Assembly (NCBI GenBank): GCA_949130495.1
Contig: OX422222.1
Location: 278,060,109-278,124,108 of the forward strand
Direction of reading: 5' to 3'
DNA: 64,000 bases
DNA from: Sambucus nigra
Taxonomy: Eukaryota > Streptophyta > Magnoliopsida > Dipsacales > Adoxaceae
Positions 43,780 through 55,990 of the stretch are shown in pieces; the first letter of the stretch is position 1; every line of letters begins with the position of its first letter. Below the pieces are notes generated by a model, which saw only the letters and a program-made list of their open reading frames with translations, was not told the DNA's origin and made no database searches. The position numbers and the translations under genes were made by a program.

Positions 43780-44898
43780 TATAAGGACAAAATTTTCAAT
43801 TGAGTCCGTTGTACATTTATTTGACTTATTCCCGGAACAAAATATGTTTGACTTATAGGTAGATTTATATTGTCACGATCCCACACAGACTATGGCGTAT
43901 TGAAGTTTATTGAAGATGTTGCAAAAAAGTTAGAAAGATTTATCATGCAGGTTTGTGGTGCATATTTCGTCTTCAATTTTAATTGCATTCCGAGATCACT
44001 CAGGTATAAATACGTAATCTTAATGGGACTCGAAATTTATTTTAAAATGTTTAAGGATGTTATTTTATTAAAGAAATGTTTTTAAAAGAATTTGAAATTG
44101 TTTACACTACGTTTATTCTGAGATAAACATCATTTAGAGTTGTGTTAAAATCAAACACACGTATCTGTTGTTCAAACGACCATAGCAGCCGTCCGAGTGA
44201 CATGCCTATGTCGTTCGAGCGAGACACCGACTTACAATAAATTATTTAAGGTGTGTTTTCTTAGAATTTTGTCAAGTGTGCATTCTACAAAAACTATATA
44301 CAACCAGAACGTTATTTGCACATGTTTTTAAGGTTTTCTAAAACCAAATACATCCTTAGAGTTTCAAAGATCCGTGCTTTCATTATTATATGCTATAGTG
44401 ATATTTTTTGGCACCATTGGAGTTTGTTATACATAGAACTTTACTGGGTTTTGTAGTGTCAAAGCGAAAGATCCGTGTTCAATATCATAGACGTTACAAG
44501 CCATATCGATGGACACTGGGGCATTCGTGGAGGCGACTGCTGTGGACAGGTGTCACGGAAGATTCGTGTAGGCATTGTGTAAGGGTGGTTGAAGATCAAA
44601 AGAGCATCAAGTATCGTGGGGATCGAGTCCTTGAGTAAGACTTGTATCTTTTCCTTGTAAATTCTTATTCATAGTGATTGTCTAGCTTGGGCCGTTTGAG
44701 ATTTTTTCCCTTTGTGGTTTCTTTGTACATCCGACGTTGTGCGTTTTTCGTACTTTAGTTTATTTAATCACTAGTTGCATGTTTAAGATTAATCAAGATA
44801 AAATTTGGTGCACGTAAAATTTGAAAAATATTTTTCAAAAAAGAGAGAGTTTCATCATCCTTAAAGCAAAGTCTGATTTGAAAAATATGGGGCCTACA
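43780..44898 (+). repeat. Copia 3' LTR
   Basis: 1,119 bp copy of 38652-39796; its first two bases are TA where the other LTR has TG. Ends GGGGCCTACA. Confidence 0.92.
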
Positions 44899-44903
44899 TA
44901 ATT

Positions 44904-46331
44904 GAATATTTAATAATTTAAAGTTGGGTTCAGACTCAGGATTTGTAGGCTAGTGCTATGAGTGATAGGCACAGTTAGCCGAGACATTGGATATATATAC
45001 GGGTATAGAGATAGTATATATGTATGTATGATATATATATTAAACATACCAATCTAGTGGATATCCTTATCGATGGAGGTTGCACGCCGTGGTTGATCTC
45101 TCTTGGCGAATCCCAGAGGTGTAGTATCGGTCCCTAGGGTTATAGGTCTGTGCATTCCCACTTTATGTGAGGTTGTAGTCCAAGTGGAGTAATGTGGTAT
45201 GGTTATGACCCACTGGCTTAAGACTATGACCACATCTAATTACGTGTAAGTTTTGGGTTTGGTGGTGAGATTCTGACCCGTTGGACCAAAATTATGTGTG
45301 TATGTCCTGGAGCATGATAATATGCTAGAGATTAGCATCCAGTGAGTTATTACTCTAAGGGATAGCGGTTATACGTATATAACGAGTGATATATATGTGT
45401 GTGTTTGATGTGATATTGAAGTTACGTATATATCTATGAAGAAAAATATATACTGTTATAAGACATTAAAGTGTGAATAATGAATTAATAACTAGTGAAA
45501 GTTATTTGAAATGAACTTATAAATTATAATTGAGAATTATACTGGTTTAGCGGATGTGTAAGCTGAATAGATAAAATACGCGGGACATAGGGTAGTGTAT
45601 GGACTTTTGGGTATATTTAAACTAGTTAAGATGGGTATCATAACTAAGATGTTAAAATACATACGTTAGGTGCACGTTATAGTTGAGGGACGAGTATTAT
45701 CTCATGTGAGTGCGACACTAAATTTAAATATGGAAGAAAATATTCATAATTATTATGAATTTTAATTACTTACTAAATTTTTTAAAATGGTTTTGGGCTC
45801 TGACATGTATCAAAATTAGTTTAAATAAAATTTTAGGTGTCCAGTCACAGGGATGCCAATCACGAGTCTCTATTTATGGTAAGCGGAGCTGCAATGGTTG
45901 TGGAGTGTTGCAGGGAGTTGATGTAGTCGTTTTCCATTCTTGTTATGTAAGACATGGTTGGTCTCTTTACTATTCGAGCATGTTTTCCATATCAAACTGT
46001 GTTCTTCTAGTTGATTTCATTTTAGTTATGGGGATTATTGTATGGATGTTATACCGATGGCTTATTTGGTAAATTTTGGCATGTAATAGATTTCAGTGTT
46101 AAGAGTAGTTATATGATTGTAAATTGGTCTATTTATTTGAATAAGTTATGATTTTACTATCTTGTGGATGGCACTTTAATAAAAACAATTGACACACGAC
46201 TTAATTTAATAATAGGTGGTTAGTAATTAATTGAAGTTTCGAAAGTAAAGCTACGAATGAACCATTTGAGATTCTGATTTTATTTTAGTAGAGGGTTGGG
46301 CACCCATTATTTTAATAAATGGGTGTCACAT
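44904..46331 (+). repeat. Truncated gypsy-type LTR, right piece
   Basis: Non-coding, ends GGGTGTCACA, the inverse of the TGTGACACC end of the solo LTR at 31331, and contains similar text (for example repeated GATTCTGACCC-type words). It abuts the cut C-terminus of the CACTA transposase at 46332. No target duplication. Confidence 0.55.
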
Positions 46332-49110
46332 TTTTATCTTTCGCCCTCTCTCAAAAATAAGTAAGAGCCTCATATGAAATGCATGAGTTTTGCAAATTTG
46401 AATTTTCTTCGTAGACCCTTGCGTCGAATACAAAACTATTCAATCAATACTTTTTGTACTCACGAGCCATGAAATTGGGTCCATTAGCTAGTTGAGCATG
46501 CCTCGATGTCGCATCACCCATCTTTAAGAGTGAAGATTCTAGTTAAATTAATTACGATAGTTTTAAATCTTTCTTGTAATTTGTCATTTAGTAAGAGAGA
46601 TTCTCATAATATCTACCTCGTGTAACACCATAACCTAAATTCGCTATTTGATTGTGCCATCATTCTTCGTCTTTTATTATTCCCACACGAGATATATTTC
46701 CTACGTTAACCGTGACGAACATATTATGAAGTTAATCATGTATAAAAGTTAAAATAATATAAAAAGACAACACAAACTTAAATTTTCCATTATTTGACAT
46801 CTTTATGAGTTTCAAATAAATAATGAGCTACTTATTTATATTGTAAACTTGTTAACTTCACTCATGGGCCCATTATATGATTACCCACATTGACGAACTC
46901 ATCACTGTTATCTACAATGCTTGTGTCAGGCATATATTCCCGATCGAATATTGATGACTCCATGGTGATGTATTCCTCTGTAATTAATCCTTTAATGTAT
47001 CGTATATTCTTGACAAAATCTTTGAAAACTTTCATCAACCTTTCATATGACTACATCCATAGATATATAACTTGAACGCAAAAAGTGACTCATCCCATAA
47101 GTGTACCAACAAGTGAATACGTATGTGAAAAAATAATGGGGGAAAGTACTTCTCCGACACAAAAATCGCTTCAGCTATAGCTACTTTTGCGACCGCGATG
47201 TGCTTTCATTGAATATTTCACATAAAAGTGTGAAGAGGTGAGGAAAGAAAGATTTACTTTGATGAGTGAGGAAAGTAAATGCACTAGGGGGGGGGGTTTA
47301 AGTTTCAATGATTTAAGGTCACGTTGTGCATTTTATTCATGCTACGAATGACTCCCCCAAGGAATGTGCCTATAAGATGTTCGTTGATATTCTTCTCTGC
47401 ATGCATTACATCTAATACATGATGCACCGGGTTACCCTTTTAATAAGGCAAGTTAAATAAAATTCATCTCTAGACCATGCCTTTATTGTCTAAGTTTTAT
47501 TCTCAATTACGGTCTTCTTATGCTTAGCATTCTTCAATTTAGGATTCTAGTCTGGCATATTAGGTCCAAAACTAGAATATTTCCTCTCAATTTTTGAACC
47601 TAAAAGTTTTCTCGGAGATAGCTTATGTTCAAATCGCCTGGTGAAAAATTAGAACTTCTCTCAAATCTATAACTATAATAGTGGGTAAAAACCTCCTATG
47701 GGAATGGTATGTAAATTTTTGAACAACCTTGTTATGTTGAGATTTAATTTCCTCTCCACAAATAGGACACCCCAAATAGCCATGCACTACACAATCGAAT
47801 AATGTCCCTTAAGGTGGGAAATCACAAATCAACATAGCTTTTAGCGTACACTCTTCTTTTTTACAAGAGTCAAACGCTTTCACACCCTCTACCCATAACT
47901 AATTTAATTCCTCTACCAAAGGAGCCAAATAGACATCGATGTCTTCACTTGGTTCCTTTATTCTAGGTATCAATAAAGACAACATCGAAAATTCAGGTCT
48001 CATACACTTTGAAGGAGGGAGGTTGAGCGGTGCTAGGATTACGAGCTATACACTCTGATTGGTGCTTAGATTTCCAAATGGAGTGAAACCATCTATTGAT
48101 ATTGCTATATGAATGTTGCTCTATTTTCGAGAAAAACAGGATAATCATAATTTATCCTCTTCCAAACTATATAATCAATAGGATAACACATGAGATTGTC
48201 CTATACTTCTTCCCTAGCATGCCAAGTCATGACCTATGTTATCCATCGTACTGTCAAAAACCGATTTAATCTAGGCCCAACGGGAAAATATTTCAATACC
48301 TTTTGAGGTACTTTTGAGAGTGTACCTTCCTTGTCAGTATATTACACATATCTAGGTTCCCCGCATACTGAATACTGATTAAGATTTTCATACTCCTTTC
48401 GGTATAGTATGCAGTCATACCTACAAGCATGAATTGATTTATACTTCATTCCTAAACCTTGCAAACTATTCTTCGTACTAGGATAGTTATTTGGAAGCAT
48501 ATTCTACTCAGGCAACAAGACCTTCTCCCAGTTCAGAATTCCTTTCATGCTATTGCTAGACATACCATATTGGGTCTTAAAACTACGTAAACCAACCATG
48601 GCTTGCAAATTTGTTTGATCTTTTTCACAACCAGAGTACAACGGTTGGGTGGCCTTAAATTTTATCATCATAATTTATCTCAGTATCTTCATGAGAACCT
48701 GAACCTTTTACATTGTCAGGGACCTCATGTTCTTCCACTTCATGAACTCCATAAGCATCATCAACTAAATACTCTAACATATTATGATATACATTATCCT
48801 CATGGCCTTGTACATCTATCCTATTTGATGATTATTGTGAAGGTTGCTCGAGGAAAAAGGGAATATGCATTTTTTTGTGAAAAATCCACGATCGATAACT
48901 ATCTAACATACCCCATCTAAGCAGATGTAGTTCAACTATTTTCCACTAAAAAACCTTACAATTACTATAATGTGAACGTGGACATGGGAACTCTTCGTCA
49001 TTAAAATATCTCTTTGTGAATTTTACAAACTCATTAACATCTCTATGATACTCATTCCCTAGTGTATTTATTTCACCCATCCACTCTTTGTATAGAGGAT
49101 ATCCCATCAT
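46332..49110 (-). pseudogene. CACTA transposase (TNP2-like), C-terminally truncated
   Basis: The likely start is 49110 (MMGYPLYKEWMGEI), which opens the transposase-associated N-terminal domain with YHRDVNEFVKFTKRYF. The core (47500-48030) reads KCMRPEFSMLSLLIPRIKEP, EDIDVYLAPLVEELN and HGYLGCPICGEE, then (47380-47400) MHVEKN-like text of the Transposase_21 family. The C-terminal part near 46350-46480 reads GPNFMARE and ends in ERAKDKN at the boundary with the LTR, so the remaining C-terminus is lost. Stops and frame changes are frequent. TNP2 binds and cuts the element termini; this copy is inactive. Confidence 0.8.
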
Positions 49111-50640
49111 AGCTACTACGAACAATCACCTATTATGGGTAAGAAGCGTTTCATGTATTAATATCAACAAAAGTGTGAAAAATTCAAGAACCCTAGGTTG
49201 GATACTACAATGCCTAGTGCGTTTGAACAAATAATGAATTTTAGTGCATTTGAACATGTTCGATTTCAATATTTCAAAATTTGAGTTAAGTCGTTTGAAC
49301 AAAAAAATAAACTAGTGCATGAGATTTGAATCCGCCTAAACAACATATCAACTAAATAACATATCAACTAAATGATTTGAATATGCCCTAAATGCCCTCG
49401 AAATCGCTTGAAGAATCTGCCTTTTACTTATCACACAAACTAGTGCATGAGATTATGCTAAAGTCTCACACAAAAGTTTGCTAATTTGGGGTCACTAGAT
49501 TGTGCTGTATATTGGCATTTAATCAAAATTTTCCTATTGGTAATTTGGCATCACCAGATTGTTCTACTTATTAAACTATTGTGGAAGATTGCTGATATAA
49601 TCTCTAGATTGCAGGGACAACGTAAAAATAAATAACAAATAAATCCATTTACTTTGGGACGACGTAGATACTCTGGGTAGATATTTTTGGAAACATAATG
49701 TATTATTAATTTTATGTTAATAAATGAAACATTTATATTAATGAGATTTGCATTTTGAATTATGTTACTCAATTTTCTTGTAAATATTCATTTTGATCTA
49801 AAACAATTATTATTGTGTTATGAAATTGAGGGTCATTACAACTATGCTCCAATGTTATTCCTTCACGAAAATAGATATATTCCAATGTCTATCTAGGATT
49901 TTTTTTAACTTAACACCTTGATATAATTCCACAAATTTTCACTTAACCCGATTGACATTTTATTAGAAATAGTACTTGATCTCACGTGGAGCCTTCACAT
50001 TGTTAACAAATGACGAAAATATGTTATTAGACATACCCCTCTTGTTTTATGGATAAAAATACCCATATTTTTCTTTCCAACCTCACATTCTAAAATTACG
50101 ATACCCTAACCTTAATTTAAATCTTAAATCAAATAGTTTGGAGCCCATCAATATCTTATGAAATCGTAAAAGCTAAAAATTCACGAACAACTCATATTTT
50201 GGAAATTTCAGATCTAAAACATCACTCACTTATTAATACATCAAGTTTGCATTTCATGAATTTTGAAGCAAGAAATTTAACAGAGACATATAAATTGCAT
50301 TTATGATTGAATCTTTGAATTTTTTCCTAGAAAAAAGAATGGGTAGGAATATTTAAAAAATCCTTACATTGAATATCTAGAAAACCCTAACATGAATACA
50401 AAACTCGATCAAAACTTCAAACGCCATCAACAAATACATGTATTCAGATAAATAAAATTATACCTTTTGAGGAGAGAGAATGCCATTGGTGGTGGTGCAA
50501 CAATATGAGGCAGGCATAAGAGAGAATGGTGCGAGGCAACGGTGTGAGGTAGTGGTGGTGCAACACTTGAAGCTTGAGAGAACGAGAGATAGAGAGAACA
50601 ATGGAAATACCATATGTTTTGAGACAACGGATGGGGGAAC
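49111..50640. other. CACTA 5' region, non-coding
   Basis: Between the transposase start and the subterminal repeats. No domain is recognised; TNPA-type coding sequence was not found. ORFs at 49551-49772 and 50427-50677 have no family features. Confidence 0.5.
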
Positions 50641-50880
50641 TAGGGTTATAATCTTATTTTATTGTCACTATCTTTGACCCTGACACGACTGTGATAACAA
50701 ACTAATTATTGTCACAGTCTGTGACTCTGACATGACTGTGATAACTATCTTGTCAAGGTCTTTGATTGTGACATGACCGTGATAACTAGTTTTCACGGTC
50801 ATGTCAAGGTCAAAGACCGTGATAAGGGTTCCGTATTTTCTTTAACAAGATTTTTGACCGTGATAAGTCCTTGCGGGTAA
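50641..50880. repeat. CACTA subterminal repeats
   Basis: About seven copies of GAC(T/C)GTGATAA or its complement (50680-50870), some forming an inverted pair, TTTTCACGGTCATGTC and GACCGTGATAAG. Such arrays bind TNPA-like proteins in CACTA elements. Confidence 0.85.
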
Positions 50881-50910
50881 AAGGTGTTGAAAATCCATTT
50901 TTGGTGTAGT

Positions 50911-51508
50911 GGTAGTCTAAGGTCATCCCAAACTTAAGGCCTTAACACGATAAAGGGATTAATATCCAGGTCTAACCATCACTCATCCAATATATCATAC
51001 CCAAGTCTATGTAATTAAATCTCCCCATTAATCCATCTCAGATGCAGGTACCTATACGTGTTACCTAGGAGTTATATGACCAAGGCTTACTCGTCTACTC
51101 ACCGAGGCTCCATAGAGGTTCACGTCGTACATACCCTAACAATGTAATCCCCCCACTGGTACGATATCCACGAGTACACACATGGTATGCATTTTACACA
51201 TGTAACATAATAAAAGAGAATCTCATAATACATGGAAATCTAGACAAAGTTTAGGAATTATTCACTTTAGTATATTTATAAAGTTAAGTAAATAATGAAT
51301 TAATCACATTTTATAAACCTATGAACCACCTGTATAACATGCCTACCTAAAGTCAATTAAATCCATAGGCACCTAACTTAGCCCTAAAACGCAAAGAACT
51401 AATCAAACAACCCAAAGCCAAAAATGTCAAATAAGTTTCATCACTGGTCGACCAGTTATCTACCGATCGACCGACCCTTTCAGATATGCTAAAATCTCCA
51501 CTTTATAT
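50911..51508. repeat. Unassigned, possible minus-strand LTR fragment
   Basis: No coding content. Text of the kind found in long gypsy LTRs (GGTTCACGTCGTACATACC, GTACGATATCCACGAG) and a perfect 14-bp palindrome ACTGGTCGACCAGT at 51443-51456. It may continue at 53854 beyond the solo LTR. Confidence 0.35.
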
Positions 51509-53853
51509 TGTAACACCCTATAATTTTGAACCGGTAATAATTTAACTTATTTGGAATTTGAATTATTTTTAACAATTTAATATGTTGTACTTAATGATGG
51601 AAAATAGGATTTTAATTGGGATTAAAAGTAGGAGAGAAATCAGGTTTTTATTTACATATACACATTTTTGGGGAGACCAGGGCACCTGTCTAGGACCGAA
51701 TTGATTCGGCCTTAGGGGCGAATCGATTCACCCCAGACAGTGTCAATAAGTTTGTAGTTTTGTTAGAGTTTGAGTTAATTAAAACTCTTAACCTTTTCTA
51801 GTATAAAAATAATTCGGGGTTAGGACTTTAAAAACACATTCTTATAAAACCTAAGAGTAGTAGTCCTCTATAATTCATCTTTCTCTCATCTACAAACCCT
51901 AGTCCCATTTAAAATCAAGATTTAACCCAATTTTTGAAGGCTCAAACCCTAGTCCTCTATGATTTTTTGAGAGGAACACAACCATCTAATCAGAATTTTC
52001 AACCAACTTTTCTATAGGCATGAATACTTTTATTCTTTCTCTTTAGTATCATGCGTTTTAAATATCGCCTAAACATTAAATTACATGTTTTTCTTAAAAT
52101 AAACTGGAAACCTTAATTAGGGAAAGTGAAATCTATATTGGGACTATTTTTATGAAAAATCTTAATATGAGTTAAGACTTATAACCCTTGTGTGCTTAGG
52201 GTAGAGGTTGGATTCTTATTAATATGGATGTAGATTTGCATGTAGAAAGTAATAGTAGATTTGTTGATTAAAAGTGACTTGTGAAATCACATAAAATTAT
52301 ATAGATGTAAAAATAAGAGAAATTATTGTTGTGTGCACCATAAACTTGCATGATGACGAAATTATCTTAGTTGCATAAAGTAAGTTGCTTAATAATGAAA
52401 ATTGATTGACCGAATGAAATTAGAGTTATTTGTGATCTCATGAGAAATTGTGGAATTATTGATAAAATGTCTCATGCGACTTATAATTAATTATATTTGT
52501 CATCGTGGGAACGAAGGAAGTTTGGGTAGTTATGCTCTCACCTTAATTATGAGTACTCTCTAGGTATAAGACTAGTAAGTATGTCTTAGTTTTTGTTAAC
52601 ATTTTCTAGGTATAGAACTAGTTAGTGTAAGTTTTTACGGTTGAGATATTTTGGGGTGGGGCTGATTTTTGTGTTGTTTCGTTGATTCGATAGTTTAGGC
52701 GTGAGACTAGGAGGAAATTAAGGGTAGAGATTCATCCAATATAATTGGGCAGGATATACTTGTATTTTGAAGACCTCTAGGTATGGGACTAGAGTTATGT
52801 TTGAGTATTTATGCTCTATAATAGGGTGGTGCTAATAGAAAATAATGGGAATTAATGCCTGAGATAATAAACGAGTATTAAAAATGAATTTACGACACGA
52901 GTATATGTAGCACTGATAGAATACAGGCCGACTGGCTATAACGGCATGAGTGTGTCTGTCGTCATGAGTATATACGGGGTTGACAGAATACGAACCGACT
53001 GACTATAGTGATGTGTCATGCGTGGAACCTCATGAGTATGTGCATAACTAACATAAATCAGATTGATTGGCTATAGTGAGGGGAATGGGTGTGATGTGTA
53101 GAACTTTAAATGTGCCAAGAGTGTGTGCAGGACCGAAAAGGGGTTGACTGTCCATAATGGTGTCGCATGAATAAAAATAATTGAATAATTAAATTTAGTA
53201 AGGATAAGAGTAGCTAGTGGAATAATTGGACTTACACTTTAGGGTGGATGAGTTATATGGATAGATAGTCGCAGTTTATTTTTATCCGCTTGTTAAAATA
53301 TATCTCGTTTAATCTAAAATACTTTATTATGATGTTTATCATCTATAATGTTACCATCTGGATTCACGGACCCTAATTTGGAAGAGTAGCTAGTATTCAT
53401 GCATTGGGATCTGACCCATTGTGTTGACTAATATTTTAAGGTATAACACTGGAGTAGCTGCATAGGGGTGATTGGAGATTAGTTTGGAGATTTATTTTTA
53501 GATGCTTTAGTAGTTTAGGATCGCTTAATTTTCTGTCGCATTTATCATGAGAATTTCATTACGGATTTAGTGGGCTAATCGGTTCCATAATTGCTTACGA
53601 TTTCTGTCAGATATTTACAGTGATAATTTCATTTGAGTTTATATTTATTATGGATATTAGCATGGTGATGAATTTTAATATTTAATGAATGGTTATATTT
53701 ATTGGATCAATTTGATTATTATATTGTGGAATTTTTTAAAAATGTCTCGTATATCCGTCACATGCTAAGAATGATAACTTATTTAGTGACCCTCAGAGTA
53801 GTTTGGCAGCGGCGGCTGACCACCTCACTTGCCAGAATGTGCGGGGTGTTACA
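51509..53853 (+). repeat. Solo LTR of Del/Tekay (chromovirus) type
   Basis: Bounded by a 10-bp inverted repeat, TGTAACACCC and GGGTGTTACA; TGTAACACCC is typical of Del/Tekay LTRs. 2,345 bp, no ORF, no PBS after it and no internal region. Repeated CTAGGTATAGGACTAG-type words (52550-52800) and GAATACRGRCCGACTGGCTATA units (52920-53150) form loose tandem repeats. Paired palindromes at 51695-51730. Flanking 5-mers (TATAT, CAGAC) do not match. Confidence 0.8.
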
Positions 53854-54654
53854 CAGACTTTAACTTCCTAAACTAAAAAAAACTCAAACCAAAACTTCAT
53901 TAATGATCTCGAAACCTCCATATAAGATTTATATAACATCTAAACAATGTAATAACAAATAAAACATGATTTAAACACGAATATAACATAAAATCGCAAT
54001 TTGAATCCAACATTTAATCATAAAATCAAATTCTTTATCAAGAATCCTAGAAATTCAATCTCAATCAATTTGATTATAATCTTTACAAATTTAAGCATAT
54101 ATTCAAGGGGTTTATGAAGATGTCATACTAAAAGATAATTCCAATACATAGTATAGCAATTCCAACTCAAATTTAAATAGAAATCAACTGAACCAAAGAA
54201 AATTTACACTAATTTCTATTTAATTAGTTTAATTAAGAATTTAATATAATTAATCCATATAAATCAGATCTAAATCATAATTAGGGTTTAGATTTACATA
54301 AATATCCATAATCTAAATCTTGGTAAATCATACAAGTATTGTAATTAAACTTACCTCAAAACTTGATGAATAAAAAGGGCTAACATCTTCTAGAATTCCC
54401 CTCTCTCCTTTTAGTCTCCCCCCTTCTAAGTTGTGAAATCCTCAAATTATGTGTAAGCGCAAAAGCCCCCAAATTTAAACTTTAAATAATGAGATGGTTC
54501 AATGATATACCAAATTTTAATTTTTTCAATTTTTTTTAATTTTCTTTTCTTTTAAAATACAATCAAAACATGAAAAATTAAATTAAACCTAAAAGTGAAA
54601 TTAAACTACACCAACATTTTAATTTCAACTTAAACAAACATTAATCCATTTCAA
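53854..54654. other. Unassigned AT-rich sequence
   Basis: No coding or RNA feature. Could be the other half of the fragment at 50911-51508; the poor sequence complexity does not allow proof. Confidence 0.3.
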
Positions 54655-55978
54655 TTTAAACTTGCATTTTATCAAGATAAATTAATTTGCACTTGAATTA
54701 AATTAATTAAACAATTACCCAAACTTAATTAGAACCAAAATAAACAATATGTGATTTAAACCGAATTTTATCTTGATTAAGCCTAAGCATGCGTTCTAGG
54801 TGAGTTCAACAAGATAAATGAAACAATCTCACTACACACCTATGTATGAGGAAAACCCAAATGAGAAAAATCTCGGAATGCTCTGGGCTGACAAATTCAC
54901 TAAATATGGTTTTACAGTTATAAGACAAAAGACTTACTACACTCGACTTGACTCTCTTCAAGCCCCGACGCTTCTTCTTGCAAATACCTCCGTCTAACAA
55001 ATAACTCCGAAGTCCACCGGAATCTTGAAGTCCACCAATGGAGGCACAACCCACCGTTAACCACATATGGTGCCTTTCACCATGTGAGAACACCACATCG
55101 AAAAAAATGTCTTCCTTTTGAGGGTAGTGAAGAAACCCAAAAAATCTCCTTAAATTGATTGAGAATAAAACAGGTGCTAAACTATCTCCAAACAAAGATA
55201 TATATAGAGAACTTGGATAGAAACTAAACAAATATTTTGGGTGTAAAACACTTGGTTTTGTTCTAAAGATTAAGCATTTTTAACAAAAACCAAGGGAACT
55301 TTTTCTTGGAATAATTAGGCTCTCAAAAACTCTCTAGAGATGGAAAAAGTTCTTAGGAAAAACTTTTTCCTCATTTCTTAAAATATGGCAAAACAAAGTG
55401 GGGAAGTGGGTGGTTGAAAAACAAAATTGGCAAAAACTGACGAAACCTAAATTTCGTTTGAAGTTTCATTCGAACGACATTTCGAACGAGAATTCAGAGA
55501 AAAAAAATATATGAAATCTCGTTTGAACGAGGTCGTTCGAATGACCTTTCTAAGGAGATTTCAGGCCATGGTTCTAAATAATTTCCATACGAATCGTGCC
55601 GCCAATTTCATATTTTTCTGATTTTTTCGGATTTGATATGATTTTTCTACGGAAAGGTGCCGAGAACAAAATCTTTAGAACTACGAATTCAAAAAAATTT
55701 AACAAAAAAATACTAACACCCAAATTAAATTTCCAAGCTCCTATATATATATATATTAATGCATTCATACCTTTAGGATGGAATCCACACGTCGATGGCG
55801 TAAAACTTGGCACGGAAATCTACAATGATGACGCTTTTAAATAATGGGCCGCTACGTATTCAAATCCTCAAACACATCATAGGCTTGATAGGGAAAACAT
55901 CTATGCTATGACTCAAATGGTTTTGTACGGAATTGAGCCAACACTACATAAGACTCAATTGGAAATTTGTGACCTTAC
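54655..55978 (-). repeat. Copia 3' LTR, same family as 38652-44898
   Basis: Read on the minus strand it starts TGGTAAGGTCACAAATTTCC and has CCAATTGAGTC then TTTGAGTCATAG like the copia LTR start, and near its end TTAATCAAGATAAAATTCGG like that LTR's end. It is preceded on the minus strand by GTCCCGGAATAGCCAAAGGG, matching the interior before 43780. Length about 1.3 kb; lower limit estimated from the family. The 141-residue ORF 54806-55231 lies within it and is not taken as a gene. Confidence 0.75.
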
Positions 55979-55990
55979 CAATCTCTCCCT
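55979..55990 (-). promoter_or_regulatory. Copia polypurine tract
   Basis: AAAGGGAGAGAT next to the LTR start; equivalent to 43767-43779. Confidence 0.75.

Larger units (their letters stand above)
38652..44898 (+). mobile_element. Non-autonomous Ty1/copia element with gag only
   Basis: Two LTRs (38652-39796 and 43780-44898), an initiator tRNA-Met PBS directly after the first and the PPT AAAGGGGGAGATT directly before the second. Flanks TAAGT/TAATT differ at one base. The 4-kb interior codes gag and a coiled coil only; protease, integrase and RT are absent, and the last 2 kb has no coding sequence. This matches terminal-repeat retrotransposons with a GAG domain (TR-GAG), which need a partner for replication. 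Confidence 0.88.
46332..50910 (-). mobile_element. CACTA (En/Spm) transposon, one end missing
   Basis: The right end, read on the minus strand, is CACTACACCAAAAATGG, the classical CACTA terminus, followed by subterminal repeats. The other terminus was removed or displaced at 46331. A TSD (GTA at 50911-50913) cannot be confirmed. Confidence 0.8.

Noticed and set aside
47287..47296. Ten-G run as quadruplex or PPT
   Set aside because: A single G run does not make a quadruplex here and no LTR starts after it.
54806..55231. 141-residue minus-strand ORF
   Set aside because: It falls inside the copia LTR at 54655-55978 and has no family features.
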